The notes below the pieces were generated by a model. That model searched no databases. It saw only the letters and a program-made list of their open reading frames with translations, and was not told where the DNA came from. Of a stretch of DNA of 62,244 nt, positions 7,312 through 15,430 are shown one piece after another. A program made the translations under genes and the position numbers. The stretch is taken from the NCBI GenBank assembly GCA_900110395.1, contig FODP01000018.1, positions 1 to 62,244 of the forward strand, in the 5' to 3' direction. Each line of letters opens with the position of its first letter. The first letter of the stretch is position 1. This stretch comes from Rhodospirillales bacterium URHD0017 (lineage in GTDB: Bacteria; Pseudomonadota; Alphaproteobacteria; Reyranellales; Reyranellaceae).

Positions 7312-8927
7312 GACTTGGGCTTCAGGTACATGTAACGGACGTAGGGATCCTGCGAGAAGGTGACGCCGGTGATCTTGGGGCTGACCACGATGGTGCGGCC
7401 GACGAGGATCGCCGGGTTCAGCGTCGAGGCCGAGGCCGCGACCTTGTCCTGGATGGTCTGGTAGGCGGCCTTGCGGCCGTCGCGGTCGGCCGAGTTGCGG
7501 TACTTCAGGTGCAGCTCATCGACCTGCGGATCGCTGAAGCGGGCCCAGTTGGTGAAGCCCGCGGTCGGCGTCTTGGTCACCAGGCCGAGGTTGGTGAGCG
7601 TCGAGGGATCGTTCAGCCAGATCACGCCCTCGTTCAGCAGCATGCCGCTCATGTTCTGGTCGACGCCGTTGATGCGGGCGCGCACCGCGTCGAGCAGCTG
7701 CAGCGCCGGCGTCGGCTTGAGGTTCGCAGTGACGCCGATCTGCTTCAGCGAATCGGCAATGATGATGGCGATGTCGCTGTTGTAGGGCAGCGCCGTCGAG
7801 TACCAGAAGTCGAAAGAGAGTGCGGGCTTGCCCGCCTCCTTCAGCAGCTCCTTGGCCTTGTTGAGGTCGGCCTTGTACTTCTCGTAGTTGTTGGTGCAGG
7901 TCCAGTCCTCGGCATTGTACAGGCAGATCTGCCGCTTGCCGCGGCCCGACAGTGCCGTCTTCAGGATGCGATCGTGCGGGATGGCGTAGAGCACCGCCTG
8001 GCGCACCTTCGGGTCGGTGAACGGCTCCTTGTCCATGGCCATGTGCAATCTCAGGATCGACGGCGTCTCGCCGTGCAGCACCGGGAAGCCCGAGGCCGCC
8101 AGCGCGTCGTACTGCCGGCCGGTCAGGCCTTCCGCCGCGTAGTCGACGACACCGCCCTTGATCAGCGACACCAGGTCGGCGTTGCCGATGACACGCAGCA
8201 CCACGTCCTCGAACGGCGGCTGCTGGCCCGACCAGTGGTTGGGCACCGCCTTGAGCTCGAGCTGCTGGCCGAGCGCGCGGTTGGCGATGTAGTAGGGGCC
8301 GGTCGTCGCCAGGTTCTTCTTCAGCCACTCGTTGGCCCACGGATCCTCGGCTGTGACGTGCTTCTTGACCTCGACCGAGTCGATCACGGCGAACTGCTGG
8401 AACTTCATCGAGGTCAGCGCCACCGGCACCGCCGTCGGCTTGCCGTCGCCGTCGGTGAAGGTGATCTTGACCGTCAGGGGATCGACCGCTTCGACCTGCT
8501 CGGCCTTGAACAGGCCGGCGATGCCTGCCTGGTTGCGCCCGTTGCCGGCGATGCGGGTCAGACGCTCGAAGCTGTAACGCACGTCCTCCGAGGTCATCGG
8601 ATTGCCGGTGGGATAGAATTTGATGCCGGGCTTGAGCTTGAAGGTGATGACCGGCCCGTCGACCGTCCAGGATTCGGCAAGCTCGGGCACGACCTCGACC
8701 GGGTCGGCCATCAGCGTGCCGTCGGGCCGGGCGTTGAACTTCATGCGCACCAGGCGCTCGTAGACGTTGGTGCCGATCTCCTGGTCCTGCTGGCCGCGGA
8801 TGTCGGCCGGGTCGAGACTCGCGATATCGGACGGGATGGCGTGGACCAGCGGCTTGGCGATGGCCGCGGCCGGGCCGAGGGCCAGCAGCATCGCGGCAAG
8901 GCCGAACAACAGTCGTCTTGGCATCAT
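7308..8927 (-). CDS. Opp/Dpp-type ABC transporter substrate-binding protein
   Basis: A 539-residue family-5 solute-binding protein. It has a signal peptide of about 24 residues ending AIA, then PSDIASLDPADIRGQQ, the WTVDGPVITFKLKPGIKFYPTG segment, MTSEDVRYSFER, and a C-terminal half with EAGKPALSFDFWYST. It would capture the substrate in the periplasm for the permease pair encoded upstream. The ATG at 8927 overlaps the ATPase stop (ATGA), and its own stop overlaps the first deacetylase. Family ligands are oligopeptides, opines, nickel chelates and glycosides; the neighbouring monooxygenase and hydrolases suggest a nitrogen-containing organic substrate. Confidence 0.93.
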   Translation of the reverse strand: MMPRRLLFGLAAMLLALGPAAAIAKPLVHAIPSDIASLDPADIRGQQDQEIGTNVYERLVRMKFNARPDGTLMADPVEVVPELAESWTVDGPVITFKLKPGIKFYPTGNPMTSEDVRYSFERLTRIAGNGRNQAGIAGLFKAEQVEAVDPLTVKITFTDGDGKPTAVPVALTSMKFQQFAVIDSVEVKKHVTAEDPWANEWLKKNLATTGPYYIANRALGQQLELKAVPNHWSGQQPPFEDVVLRVIGNADLVSLIKGGVVDYAAEGLTGRQYDALAASGFPVLHGETPSILRLHMAMDKEPFTDPKVRQAVLYAIPHDRILKTALSGRGKRQICLYNAEDWTCTNNYEKYKADLNKAKELLKEAGKPALSFDFWYSTALPYNSDIAIIIADSLKQIGVTANLKPTPALQLLDAVRARINGVDQNMSGMLLNEGVIWLNDPSTLTNLGLVTKTPTAGFTNWARFSDPQVDELHLKYRNSADRDGRKAAYQTIQDKVAASASTLNPAILVGRTIVVSPKITGVTFSQDPYVRYMYLKPKS

Positions 8928-9892
8928 GTCGGGATCCTTTCGATGACAACGGGACAAGCGACGGCCCGGCCGCCGCCGATATCGGTGAGCGGCGGCCGGG
9001 CGTCGGAACAGGACGGCCGAGCGAACGGGCAGCGGCCGGCGAGGCGACAGGCGTCGGGCGGATCGATGGCGCTGGAAATCTCGCCCGACAGCCGCGTCCG
9101 CGTGCGCTTGACGCCCCACCGCGCGACCGGCGCCGCCGAGAGCAGCGCGCGGGTGTAGGGATGCCGAGGATCGGCGAACAGCTCTTTGGTCGGCCCCGTC
9201 TCGACGATGCCGCCGAGATACATCACGGCAACCCGGTGCGCGACATGCTGCACGACCTGCAGGTCGTGGGTGATGAACAGGTAGGCGAGGTGCAGCCGCT
9301 CCTGCAGTTCGAGCAGCAGGTCGAGAATCTGGCCGCGGATCGAGACGTCCAGAGAGGACGTCGGCTCGTCGAGGATGACGATTTCGGGCGACACGGCGAT
9401 GGCGCGGGCGATCCCGACGCGCTGGCGCTGGCCGCCGCTCAGCTCGTGCGGATAGCGGTCGAGATGGGCCGGGGTCAGCCCGACCATCTCGATCAGCTCC
9501 CGGACGCGGGCGTCGCGCTCGCTGCGCAGCAGGTAAAGATGGAGATGCAGCGGCTCCTCCAGCACCTGGCGCACGCTCATGCGCGGATTGAGCGAGGCGT
9601 TGGGGTCCTGGAAGACCATCTGGATGCGGCGATAGACGCCGACCAGGCGGCTGGGCTGCAGGCCGAGGATGGAATCGCCGCCGATCACGACGTCGCCACC
9701 CGTCGGTTCGACCAGCCGCACGATGCAGCGCGCCACCGTCGACTTGCCCGAGCCGCTTTCGCCCACCAGGGCCAGCGTCTCGCCGGCCTTGATCTCGAGA
9801 TCGACGCCGTCTACCGCGACCAGGCGGCGGCCGCCGTCGATCGGGAAGGTCTTCTTCAGGCCGCGCACCTGCAGGAGGGGCTGATCGAGCAT
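8924..9892 (-). CDS. Opp/Dpp-type ABC transporter ATPase (OppF/DppF class)
   Basis: A 322-residue ATP-binding subunit. Walker A GESGSGKST is at residues 44-52, the signature LSGGQRQR at 151-158, and Walker B IVILDEP at 171-177 followed by TSSLD. The C-terminal oligopeptide-transporter extension with CRLAGRCPFARPSC supplies cysteines of the type that bind an iron-sulfur cluster in this subfamily. It would pair with the other ATPase (9892-10695) on the inner face of the membrane. The start overlaps the stop of that gene by one base (TGATG). Confidence 0.95.
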   Translation of the reverse strand: MLDQPLLQVRGLKKTFPIDGGRRLVAVDGVDLEIKAGETLALVGESGSGKSTVARCIVRLVEPTGGDVVIGGDSILGLQPSRLVGVYRRIQMVFQDPNASLNPRMSVRQVLEEPLHLHLYLLRSERDARVRELIEMVGLTPAHLDRYPHELSGGQRQRVGIARAIAVSPEIVILDEPTSSLDVSIRGQILDLLLELQERLHLAYLFITHDLQVVQHVAHRVAVMYLGGIVETGPTKELFADPRHPYTRALLSAAPVARWGVKRTRTRLSGEISSAIDPPDACRLAGRCPFARPSCSDARPPLTDIGGGRAVACPVVIERIPT

Positions 9893-10695
9893 CAGGCGGC
9901 CTCGACCAGCTGGCTCGCCGAGAGCAGGCGCTGGGTGTAGCCGTCGCTCGGCCGGGTGAAGATCGCTTCGGCGCTGCCGGTCTCGACGACGCGGCCGGCA
10001 TTCATCACCACCACCTCCTGGCAGGTCTCGGCGACGACGCCGAGATCGTGGGTGATGAGGCAGGTCGTGAGCCCGCGCGTGCGGCTCAACTCGACGATCA
10101 GCTCCATGATGTCGGACTGGATGGTGACGTCGAGGCCGGTGGTCGGCTCGTCGAGGATCAGCAGCGAGGGCTCGCAGATCAACGACGCCATGGCGATCAT
10201 GGCGCGCTGCGCCATGCCGCCGGAGAACTGGTGCGGGTACTGCAGCGCGCGCCGCTCCGGCTCGGGGATCGAGACGCGGCGCAGCGCCTCGATCGCCTGG
10301 GTCATGGCGGCCCGCCGGCTGCCGCCGTGCTGCAGCTGCCAGACATCGGCGAGCTGCCGGCCGACCGTGAAGACAGGATTGAGCGCGGCGCGGGCGTCCT
10401 GGAAGACCATGCTGATCTCCGCGCCACGGATGCCCTGCATGGCTCTTTCGTCGAGCTCCAGCAGATCGCTGCCGCGGAACAGCATGCGCCCCGAACTGCG
10501 TTCGAAGGCGGGCGGCTGGATGCCGAGGATCGAGAGCGCGACCAGCGACTTGCCGCTGCCCGATTCGCCGACCACCGCGGTCATCATGCCGGTCTTGAGC
10601 CGGTACGAGACGCCGTGCAGCACCGGCGTCAGCTCGCCGGTCTCGCCGACAAAGGCGCCGCTGTAGTCCTCGATCTCGAGCAGGGCGTCGCTCAT
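9892..10695 (-). CDS. Opp/Dpp-type ABC transporter ATPase (OppD/DppD class)
   Basis: A 267-residue ATP-binding subunit. Walker A GESGSGKS is at about residues 43-50, the signature is FSGGMAQR, and Walker B is LLILDEPTTGLD. Unlike its partner it ends soon after the ATPase core (ASQLVEAA) and lacks the long C-terminal cysteine-rich extension, so only one half of the dimer has that feature. The ATG at 10695 overlaps the permease stop by four bases (ATGA). It powers import through the two permeases encoded just upstream. Confidence 0.94.
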   Translation of the reverse strand: MSDALLEIEDYSGAFVGETGELTPVLHGVSYRLKTGMMTAVVGESGSGKSLVALSILGIQPPAFERSSGRMLFRGSDLLELDERAMQGIRGAEISMVFQDARAALNPVFTVGRQLADVWQLQHGGSRRAAMTQAIEALRRVSIPEPERRALQYPHQFSGGMAQRAMIAMASLICEPSLLILDEPTTGLDVTIQSDIMELIVELSRTRGLTTCLITHDLGVVAETCQEVVVMNAGRVVETGSAEAIFTRPSDGYTQRLLSASQLVEAA

Positions 10696-11567
10696 CGCCG
10701 CCGCCTGGGGTCGGTGAGGTCGGCGAGCGCGTCGCCCATCAGGTAGAGGCCGCCGGTGAGGCCGAGGATGGCGAGGCCGGGGAAGAACGACACCCACCAT
10801 TCGCCGGTCATCACGCCGTCCTGGCCGCGGGCGATCATGTTGCCCCATTCCGGCACGTTGGGGCCGAGCCCCAGCCCGAGGAAGCCGAGGCTCGCGGTGA
10901 CCAGGGCCGCGAAGGCGGCGTTGATCGAGGTGAAGGCGAGCAACGGCCCGACGCTGTTGGGCAGCAGATGGCGGAAGGCGACGCGCCACGGCAGGTTGCC
11001 GGTGAGGCGCGCTGCCTCGGCATACTGCCAGTCCTTCTTGGCGCGGATCTCGGCCCGCGCGAGCCTGAGGTAGTCGGGGATGCCGACGAAGGACAGCACG
11101 AGGATGACGTTCACGATGCCGGCGCCCACCGCCTGCACGACCAGCATGGCGAACAGCAGGCCGGGGAAGGCCTGGAAGATCTCGACGCCGCGCATCACCG
11201 CCGTGTCGAGCGCGCCGCCATGGTAGCCCGCCAGCACGCCGATGATGGTGCCGATCGTGAGGGCGATCGCCACCGCCGTGAAGGCGATGCCGAGGTCGTA
11301 GCGGGCGCCCACCATCAGGCGCGACAGCATGTCGGCGCCCAGCCGGTCGGTGCCGAGTGGAAAGGCCCAGCTCGGCGCGTCGTAGCCGTCGCCGACGCCC
11401 GGCGTCAGGGCGTCATACGGCGTCCACACGAACGATAGGAGCGCGACCGCGACATAGAACACCAGGAGGCCGATGCCGATCCTGAGCGCCCAGTACGACC
11501 GCGGCCTGCGCCGCCTGACCGGCGCCCGCTTGGCGGGTTTCGCGTCGGTCATGACGGCCTCTGTCAT
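10692..11567 (-). CDS. Opp/Dpp-type ABC transporter permease (DppC class)
   Basis: A 291-residue inner-membrane permease. A basic cytoplasmic N-terminus (RAPVRRRRPRSYW) precedes the first membrane helix at about residues 28-48. The periplasmic loop carries the DppC-class motif FPLGTDRLGADMLSRLM, and the cytoplasmic coupling loop reads EAARLTGNLPWRVAFRHLLPN (EAA motif). About six membrane segments are expected. The ATG at 11567 overlaps the stop of the partner permease (ATGA), which supports this start; a second ATG lies five codons later. Confidence 0.94.
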   Translation of the reverse strand: MTEAVMTDAKPAKRAPVRRRRPRSYWALRIGIGLLVFYVAVALLSFVWTPYDALTPGVGDGYDAPSWAFPLGTDRLGADMLSRLMVGARYDLGIAFTAVAIALTIGTIIGVLAGYHGGALDTAVMRGVEIFQAFPGLLFAMLVVQAVGAGIVNVILVLSFVGIPDYLRLARAEIRAKKDWQYAEAARLTGNLPWRVAFRHLLPNSVGPLLAFTSINAAFAALVTASLGFLGLGLGPNVPEWGNMIARGQDGVMTGEWWVSFFPGLAILGLTGGLYLMGDALADLTDPRRRR

Positions 11568-12580
11568 GTGCGGATCCGGGGATCGATGAACATGTAGAGC
11601 AGATCGACCAGCAGGAAGGCGATCACGTAGAGCAGCGAGGCGTAGATCACGAAGCCCTGCAGGGCGGCGAAGTCCGAGCGCTCTATGGCTTGCAGGGCGT
11701 ATTGGCCGAGCCCCGGCCAGGCGAAGATCGACTCCAGCAGCACCGCGCCCGCGAAGATGTGGCCGGCGACGCCGCCGATCAGCGTCACCACCGGCAACAG
11801 CGCGTTGCGCAGGCTGTAGCGGAACCACACGACGCGCTTGCCGTGGCCCATGGCGATGGCGGTGCGGACGTAGTCGCTCTGCAACGCCTCAGCCATGGCC
11901 GAGCGCGTGACGCGGGCGATCGGCGCGGCAGAGCTGAAGCCCAGGGTCAGCGCCGGCAGGGCGATCTGCTTGGCCGCCAGCCACCACAGGTCGGGCCGGC
12001 CGGCGAGCAGCGTGTCGACCAGCAGGAAGCCCGTGACCTTGGGGGGCAAGGCGATGCCGATCGGCAGGCGTCCGACCGGGCCCGGCAGCCAGCGCAGGTC
12101 GACGAAGAAGATGCTTATGAGCACCAGCCCGACCCAGAACTGCGGCAACGCCATGCCGCTCAAGGTCGTGCCGCGCACCACGAAGTCGGGCCAGCGCTCG
12201 CGATGCACGGCGGCCAGCACGCCCAGGGGAATGCCGGCGGCGATGCCGATCGCCAGGCCGACGAAGCCCAGCTCCAGGGTCGCCGGCAGCCGGTCCCACA
12301 GGTCCGCCGCCACGCTCTGGCCGGTGGTGAAGGAGATGCCGAGGTCGAAGTGCAGCAGATCGCGGAGATAGTGGAGGAACTGGATGGGCAGCGGGTCGGC
12401 GAGGCCAAGCCGGGCGCGGATCTCGGCGCGCAGCGCGTCGGTCGCCTCGGGCGGAGCGTAGAGCTCGGTGGGATCGCCGTTCAGCACCCGCGCCATGAAG
12501 AAGGTCATGGTGACGACCCCGAACGCCACCGGGAAAACCCAGAGCAGGCGTCGCAGGATCATCTTGCCGAGCGGCGGCAT
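11564..12580 (-). CDS. Opp/Dpp-type ABC transporter permease (DppB class)
   Basis: A 338-residue inner-membrane permease that starts with the class-typical ILRRLLWVFPVAFGVVTMTFF helix. It also has the RLGLADPLPIQFLHYL segment, the LGISFTTGQSV segment, the coupling-loop residues RTAIAMGHGKRVVWFRYSLRN, and the C-terminal ESIFAWPGLGQYA and DLLYMFIDPRIR motifs. It forms the translocation pore with the DppC-class subunit. The ATG at 12580 shares one base with the monooxygenase stop (TGATG), so expression is coupled to that enzyme. Confidence 0.94.
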   Translation of the reverse strand: MPPLGKMILRRLLWVFPVAFGVVTMTFFMARVLNGDPTELYAPPEATDALRAEIRARLGLADPLPIQFLHYLRDLLHFDLGISFTTGQSVAADLWDRLPATLELGFVGLAIGIAAGIPLGVLAAVHRERWPDFVVRGTTLSGMALPQFWVGLVLISIFFVDLRWLPGPVGRLPIGIALPPKVTGFLLVDTLLAGRPDLWWLAAKQIALPALTLGFSSAAPIARVTRSAMAEALQSDYVRTAIAMGHGKRVVWFRYSLRNALLPVVTLIGGVAGHIFAGAVLLESIFAWPGLGQYALQAIERSDFAALQGFVIYASLLYVIAFLLVDLLYMFIDPRIRT

Positions 12581-13881
12581 CAGAAGGCGAGGAGGTTGTC
12601 GCGGAAGTGCTGGTGCTCGTAGGCGCCGCGCACCACGCCGCGGCGCTGCAGCGCGGGCACCAGACCGTCGGTGATCTCGGCGACGTAGCGGCGCGTCAGG
12701 TTGCCGGTGAAGACGAAGCCGTCGCCGCCGACCTCCTCCATCAGCTCGGCCATCTGGCCCGCGACCTGTTCCGGCGTTCCGACCAGGTCCTCGTAACTGT
12801 ATTTGTAGTTGTGGGCGATCTCGCGCAGCGTCCGGCCCTGCTTGAGGAAGCGCTTCAGCGTGCCCTGCTGGCCGTTGGTTGTGAGCTCGCTGATCGGCGC
12901 GTCGATATCGAACACGGAGAAATCGATGTCCGTCAGGCTGCCCATCTGAGCCAGCGCCAGCTCGGGCGCCGCCTCGCGATGCACCTGGCGGCGCTTGACG
13001 CGATCCCAGGCCTCGGCCTCGCTCTCGCCGATCGTCGGCGTGGCGACGTACATCACCTTGCAGGAGTCGGGATCGCGCCCGACCGCCGCGACCTTCCTGC
13101 GCATCTGGCTGCGGAAATTTTTCATCTCCTCGACGGTGCTGACGGCGCACAGCACCGCGTCCATGCGTTTGGCCGCGAAGTCCTGGCCCTGCGGCGAGTT
13201 GCCGGCCTGCACGAGCACCGGCTGCCCCTGCGGCGGCCGGGCGGTGTTGAGCGGACCGCGCGAGGTGAAGAAACGGCCCTTGAAGTCGATCTTCCGGACC
13301 TTCGCCGGATCGACGAACATGCCGTTGTCGCGATCCATCACGATCGCATCGGCGTCCCACGACGACCAGAGCTGCAGCACGACCTCGACGAACTCGGCGG
13401 CCATCTCGTAGCGCAGGTCGTGCTCGAGGTGCGCCTCGAGGCCGAAATTCTGCGCCGCGCGCTCGGCGGTCGAGGTCACGAAGTTGCAACCCACCCGGCC
13501 CTTGGACATCAGGTCGAGCGTCGCGATGAGGCGGGCCAGGAGATACGGCGGATAGAAGCTGGTCGAGATCGTTGGCACGAGGCCCAGCCGGCTGGTTGCC
13601 TGCGCCATCAGCGGCACCAGCGGCAGCGGGTCGTTCTTGGGCGCGCGCAACGCACGGCGCAGGTAGAAATCCATCGAGCTGCCGTAGTTGTCGGGGACGA
13701 ACACCGAGTCCTCGAGCAGCACGAAATCGAAGCAGGCACGCTCCGCCGCCTTGGCCAGGTCGACATGCAGGTCGGGCTGCATCCAGTCCTCGCCGCTGGT
13801 GCCGCCCCATGGCTGGTTCCAGCCATGGACGCCGAAGCTGTTGCCCAGGAACCAGCCGAGATGGAAGAGATCCGACGCCAA
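12580..13881 (-). CDS. LLM-class FMN-dependent monooxygenase, NtaA/SnaA/DszA-like
   Basis: About 433 residues of a luciferase-like TIM-barrel flavin monooxygenase. Blocks seen are HLGWFLGNSFGVHGWNQPW near the N-terminus, FDFVLLEDS, the STSFYPPYLLAR and GRVGCNFVTS segments that contact FMN, and VLVQAGNSPQG late in the barrel. The NtaA/DszA branch oxidises N- or S-containing compounds (nitrilotriacetate, dibenzothiophene sulfone) using reduced FMN from a separate reductase; no reductase gene is present here. A TTG at 13881 with GAGAGGA just upstream is preferred over the longer frame, whose extra N-terminus lacks family similarity. It is the first gene of the operon. Confidence 0.9.
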   Translation of the reverse strand: MASDLFHLGWFLGNSFGVHGWNQPWGGTSGEDWMQPDLHVDLAKAAERACFDFVLLEDSVFVPDNYGSSMDFYLRRALRAPKNDPLPLVPLMAQATSRLGLVPTISTSFYPPYLLARLIATLDLMSKGRVGCNFVTSTAERAAQNFGLEAHLEHDLRYEMAAEFVEVVLQLWSSWDADAIVMDRDNGMFVDPAKVRKIDFKGRFFTSRGPLNTARPPQGQPVLVQAGNSPQGQDFAAKRMDAVLCAVSTVEEMKNFRSQMRRKVAAVGRDPDSCKVMYVATPTIGESEAEAWDRVKRRQVHREAAPELALAQMGSLTDIDFSVFDIDAPISELTTNGQQGTLKRFLKQGRTLREIAHNYKYSYEDLVGTPEQVAGQMAELMEEVGGDGFVFTGNLTRRYVAEITDGLVPALQRRGVVRGAYEHQHFRDNLLAF

Positions 13882-14007
13882 TTTGTCCTCTCGCGGGGAA
13901 TGCGGGACTACCTTGCAAACCGCGGACCATTCGGCGGTCGCTTGATCGGATTGGCAATCAAACCGACCATGCGGGTGACGCACGGTCCGGCAAGACCCTC
14001 CAGTGCC

Positions 14008-15252
14008 TCAATCGAGGTCTTTCTCGGCAAGCTCACGGAATTCGTCGGGCACGGACCGATGAGGCCCGAACGCCAGCGAGCCGTAGCTGATCGCCGCCCA
14101 GCCGAAGCGATCGCGGATGCGGTCGACGGCGCGATCGGCGGCGTGGCGCGCCAAGCCCCGCCGCGTGCCGGCGCGGCGCTCCTCGTGTCTCTGCCCCAGT
14201 GAGAATTCCAGTTGCAGCCTGGGATGCTTCTCAAGATGCGACACCGAGATCGCAACCAGCGAGATGTGCTTCTCCCGCGGATGGTCGGCGAGCGCGCTGC
14301 GCACCAGCTCCTCGGCAATCTCTGCCAGGCTCGCCGTCGCCGCGATCGGCGCATCGAGGGTCAGCGAGCGCGTGACGGCGCTGAGGTCGGCGAAGCGCAC
14401 GCGCACCGTCACGGTGCGGCCGGCCAGCGATTTGGCGCGCAGCCGCGTGCCGATGCGGTCGGCGAGATGAGCGAGCGCCGGCCGGTAGACGCGCTCTACG
14501 GCAGGCTTGCGGCCGAGCGCCGACTGCGCGCCGGCGGACTGTGCGCGATGGTGCGTGCGGATCTCGCGCGGGTCGCGGTTCCAGGCCAGCGCCAGAAGCT
14601 TCTCGCCCGCCGCCGGACCGAGCAGGCGATCGAGCGCGTGCGGCGAGGTATGGGCCAGCTGGCCGGTGGTCGTCACGCCGCGCTCGGCCAGGCGCTGGCG
14701 CGTGACCGGGCCCACACCCCACATCAGGTCGACCGGCAGGTCGTGCAGGAAGGCGAGCTCACGGTCGGGATCGACCACGACCAGGCCGTCGGGCTTGGCG
14801 ACCTGCGAGGCGATCTTGGCCAGGTGCTTGGTGCGCGCCACGCCGACCGAGATCGGCAGGCCAAGCTCGCTCTTCACGCGCTGGCGGATCTTCTCGGCGA
14901 TCTCGGCCGGTGAGCCGAACAGATGCGTGCAGCCCACGACGTCGGCGAAGGCCTCGTCGATCGAGATGCGCTCGACCAGGGGCGTGAAGTCGTCCAGCAC
15001 CTTCATCGCCGCATCGCCGAGCCGCGCGTACTCCTTGAAGTGGCCGCCGACGAAGATGAGGTGCGGGCAGAGCTCGCGTGCTCGGCGGCCCGGCATGCCG
15101 CCTTTCACGCCGAACGCCTTGGCCTCATAGGATGCCGCAAGCACCACGCCGCCGCCGACCGCAATCGGCTTGCCGCGCAGCGACGGTTCGAGGAGCTGCT
15201 CGACCGAGGCGTAGAAGGCGTCCAGATCGGCATGAAGGATCGTGGCCGTCAC
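14008..15252 (-). CDS. dinB: DNA polymerase IV (Y-family)
   Basis: A 414-residue translesion DNA polymerase. Catalytic acids are visible: Asp9 in HADLDAFYASVE, and Asp99-Glu100 in ERISIDEAFADV. The helix-hairpin-helix thumb segment WGVGPVTRQRLAERGV and the little-finger domain follow. The GTG at 15252 is chosen because GGAAGGAGAG lies just upstream and the protein then starts at the usual position before the first catalytic block; the frame runs further upstream without similarity. No clear QLxLF-type clamp-binding tail is seen at the C-terminus. An alphaproteobacterial LexA box sits 27-41 bases upstream, so SOS induction is likely. Confidence 0.95.
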   Translation of the reverse strand: MTATILHADLDAFYASVEQLLEPSLRGKPIAVGGGVVLAASYEAKAFGVKGGMPGRRARELCPHLIFVGGHFKEYARLGDAAMKVLDDFTPLVERISIDEAFADVVGCTHLFGSPAEIAEKIRQRVKSELGLPISVGVARTKHLAKIASQVAKPDGLVVVDPDRELAFLHDLPVDLMWGVGPVTRQRLAERGVTTTGQLAHTSPHALDRLLGPAAGEKLLALAWNRDPREIRTHHRAQSAGAQSALGRKPAVERVYRPALAHLADRIGTRLRAKSLAGRTVTVRVRFADLSAVTRSLTLDAPIAATASLAEIAEELVRSALADHPREKHISLVAISVSHLEKHPRLQLEFSLGQRHEERRAGTRRGLARHAADRAVDRIRDRFGWAAISYGSLAFGPHRSVPDEFRELAEKDLD

Positions 15253-15278
15253 GGCGCTGGCTCTCCTTCCGGTCCACA

Positions 15279-15293
15279 GAACATAATGAGAAC
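15279..15293 (-). promoter_or_regulatory. LexA (SOS) box upstream of dinB
   Basis: On the minus strand this reads GTTC-TCATTAT-GTTC, an exact match to the direct-repeat LexA operator GTTC-N7-GTTC of alphaproteobacteria. It lies 27 bases before the dinB GTG. Confidence 0.88.
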
Positions 15294-15367
15294 ATATTGA
15301 TCGACGGGTCAAGCCGCCAGGACTAGCGGGCGACAGGGTCGGGAACCCACGAGGTCTTGCGGCTTGT

Positions 15368-15382
15368 GTTCAGGGTCCGTTC
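15368..15382 (+). promoter_or_regulatory. Putative second LexA box upstream of the DUF3987 gene
   Basis: Plus-strand GTTC-AGGGTCC-GTTC fits GTTC-N7-GTTC exactly. It is 48 bases before the DUF3987 ATG and just downstream of a TTGTGT that could serve as a -35 element. The spacer is less AT-rich than in typical boxes, so confidence is lower than for the dinB site. Confidence 0.6.
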
Positions 15383-15430
15383 TGTAGTACTGTAGTTATT
15401 GAACGCCACTCAAGTTATTCAGGACCTGCC

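Noticed and set aside
13882..13983. Longer N-terminus of the LLM monooxygenase from the ATG at 13983
   Set aside because: The extra residues have no similarity to the family, and the TTG at 13881 has a good ribosome site and matches the family start.
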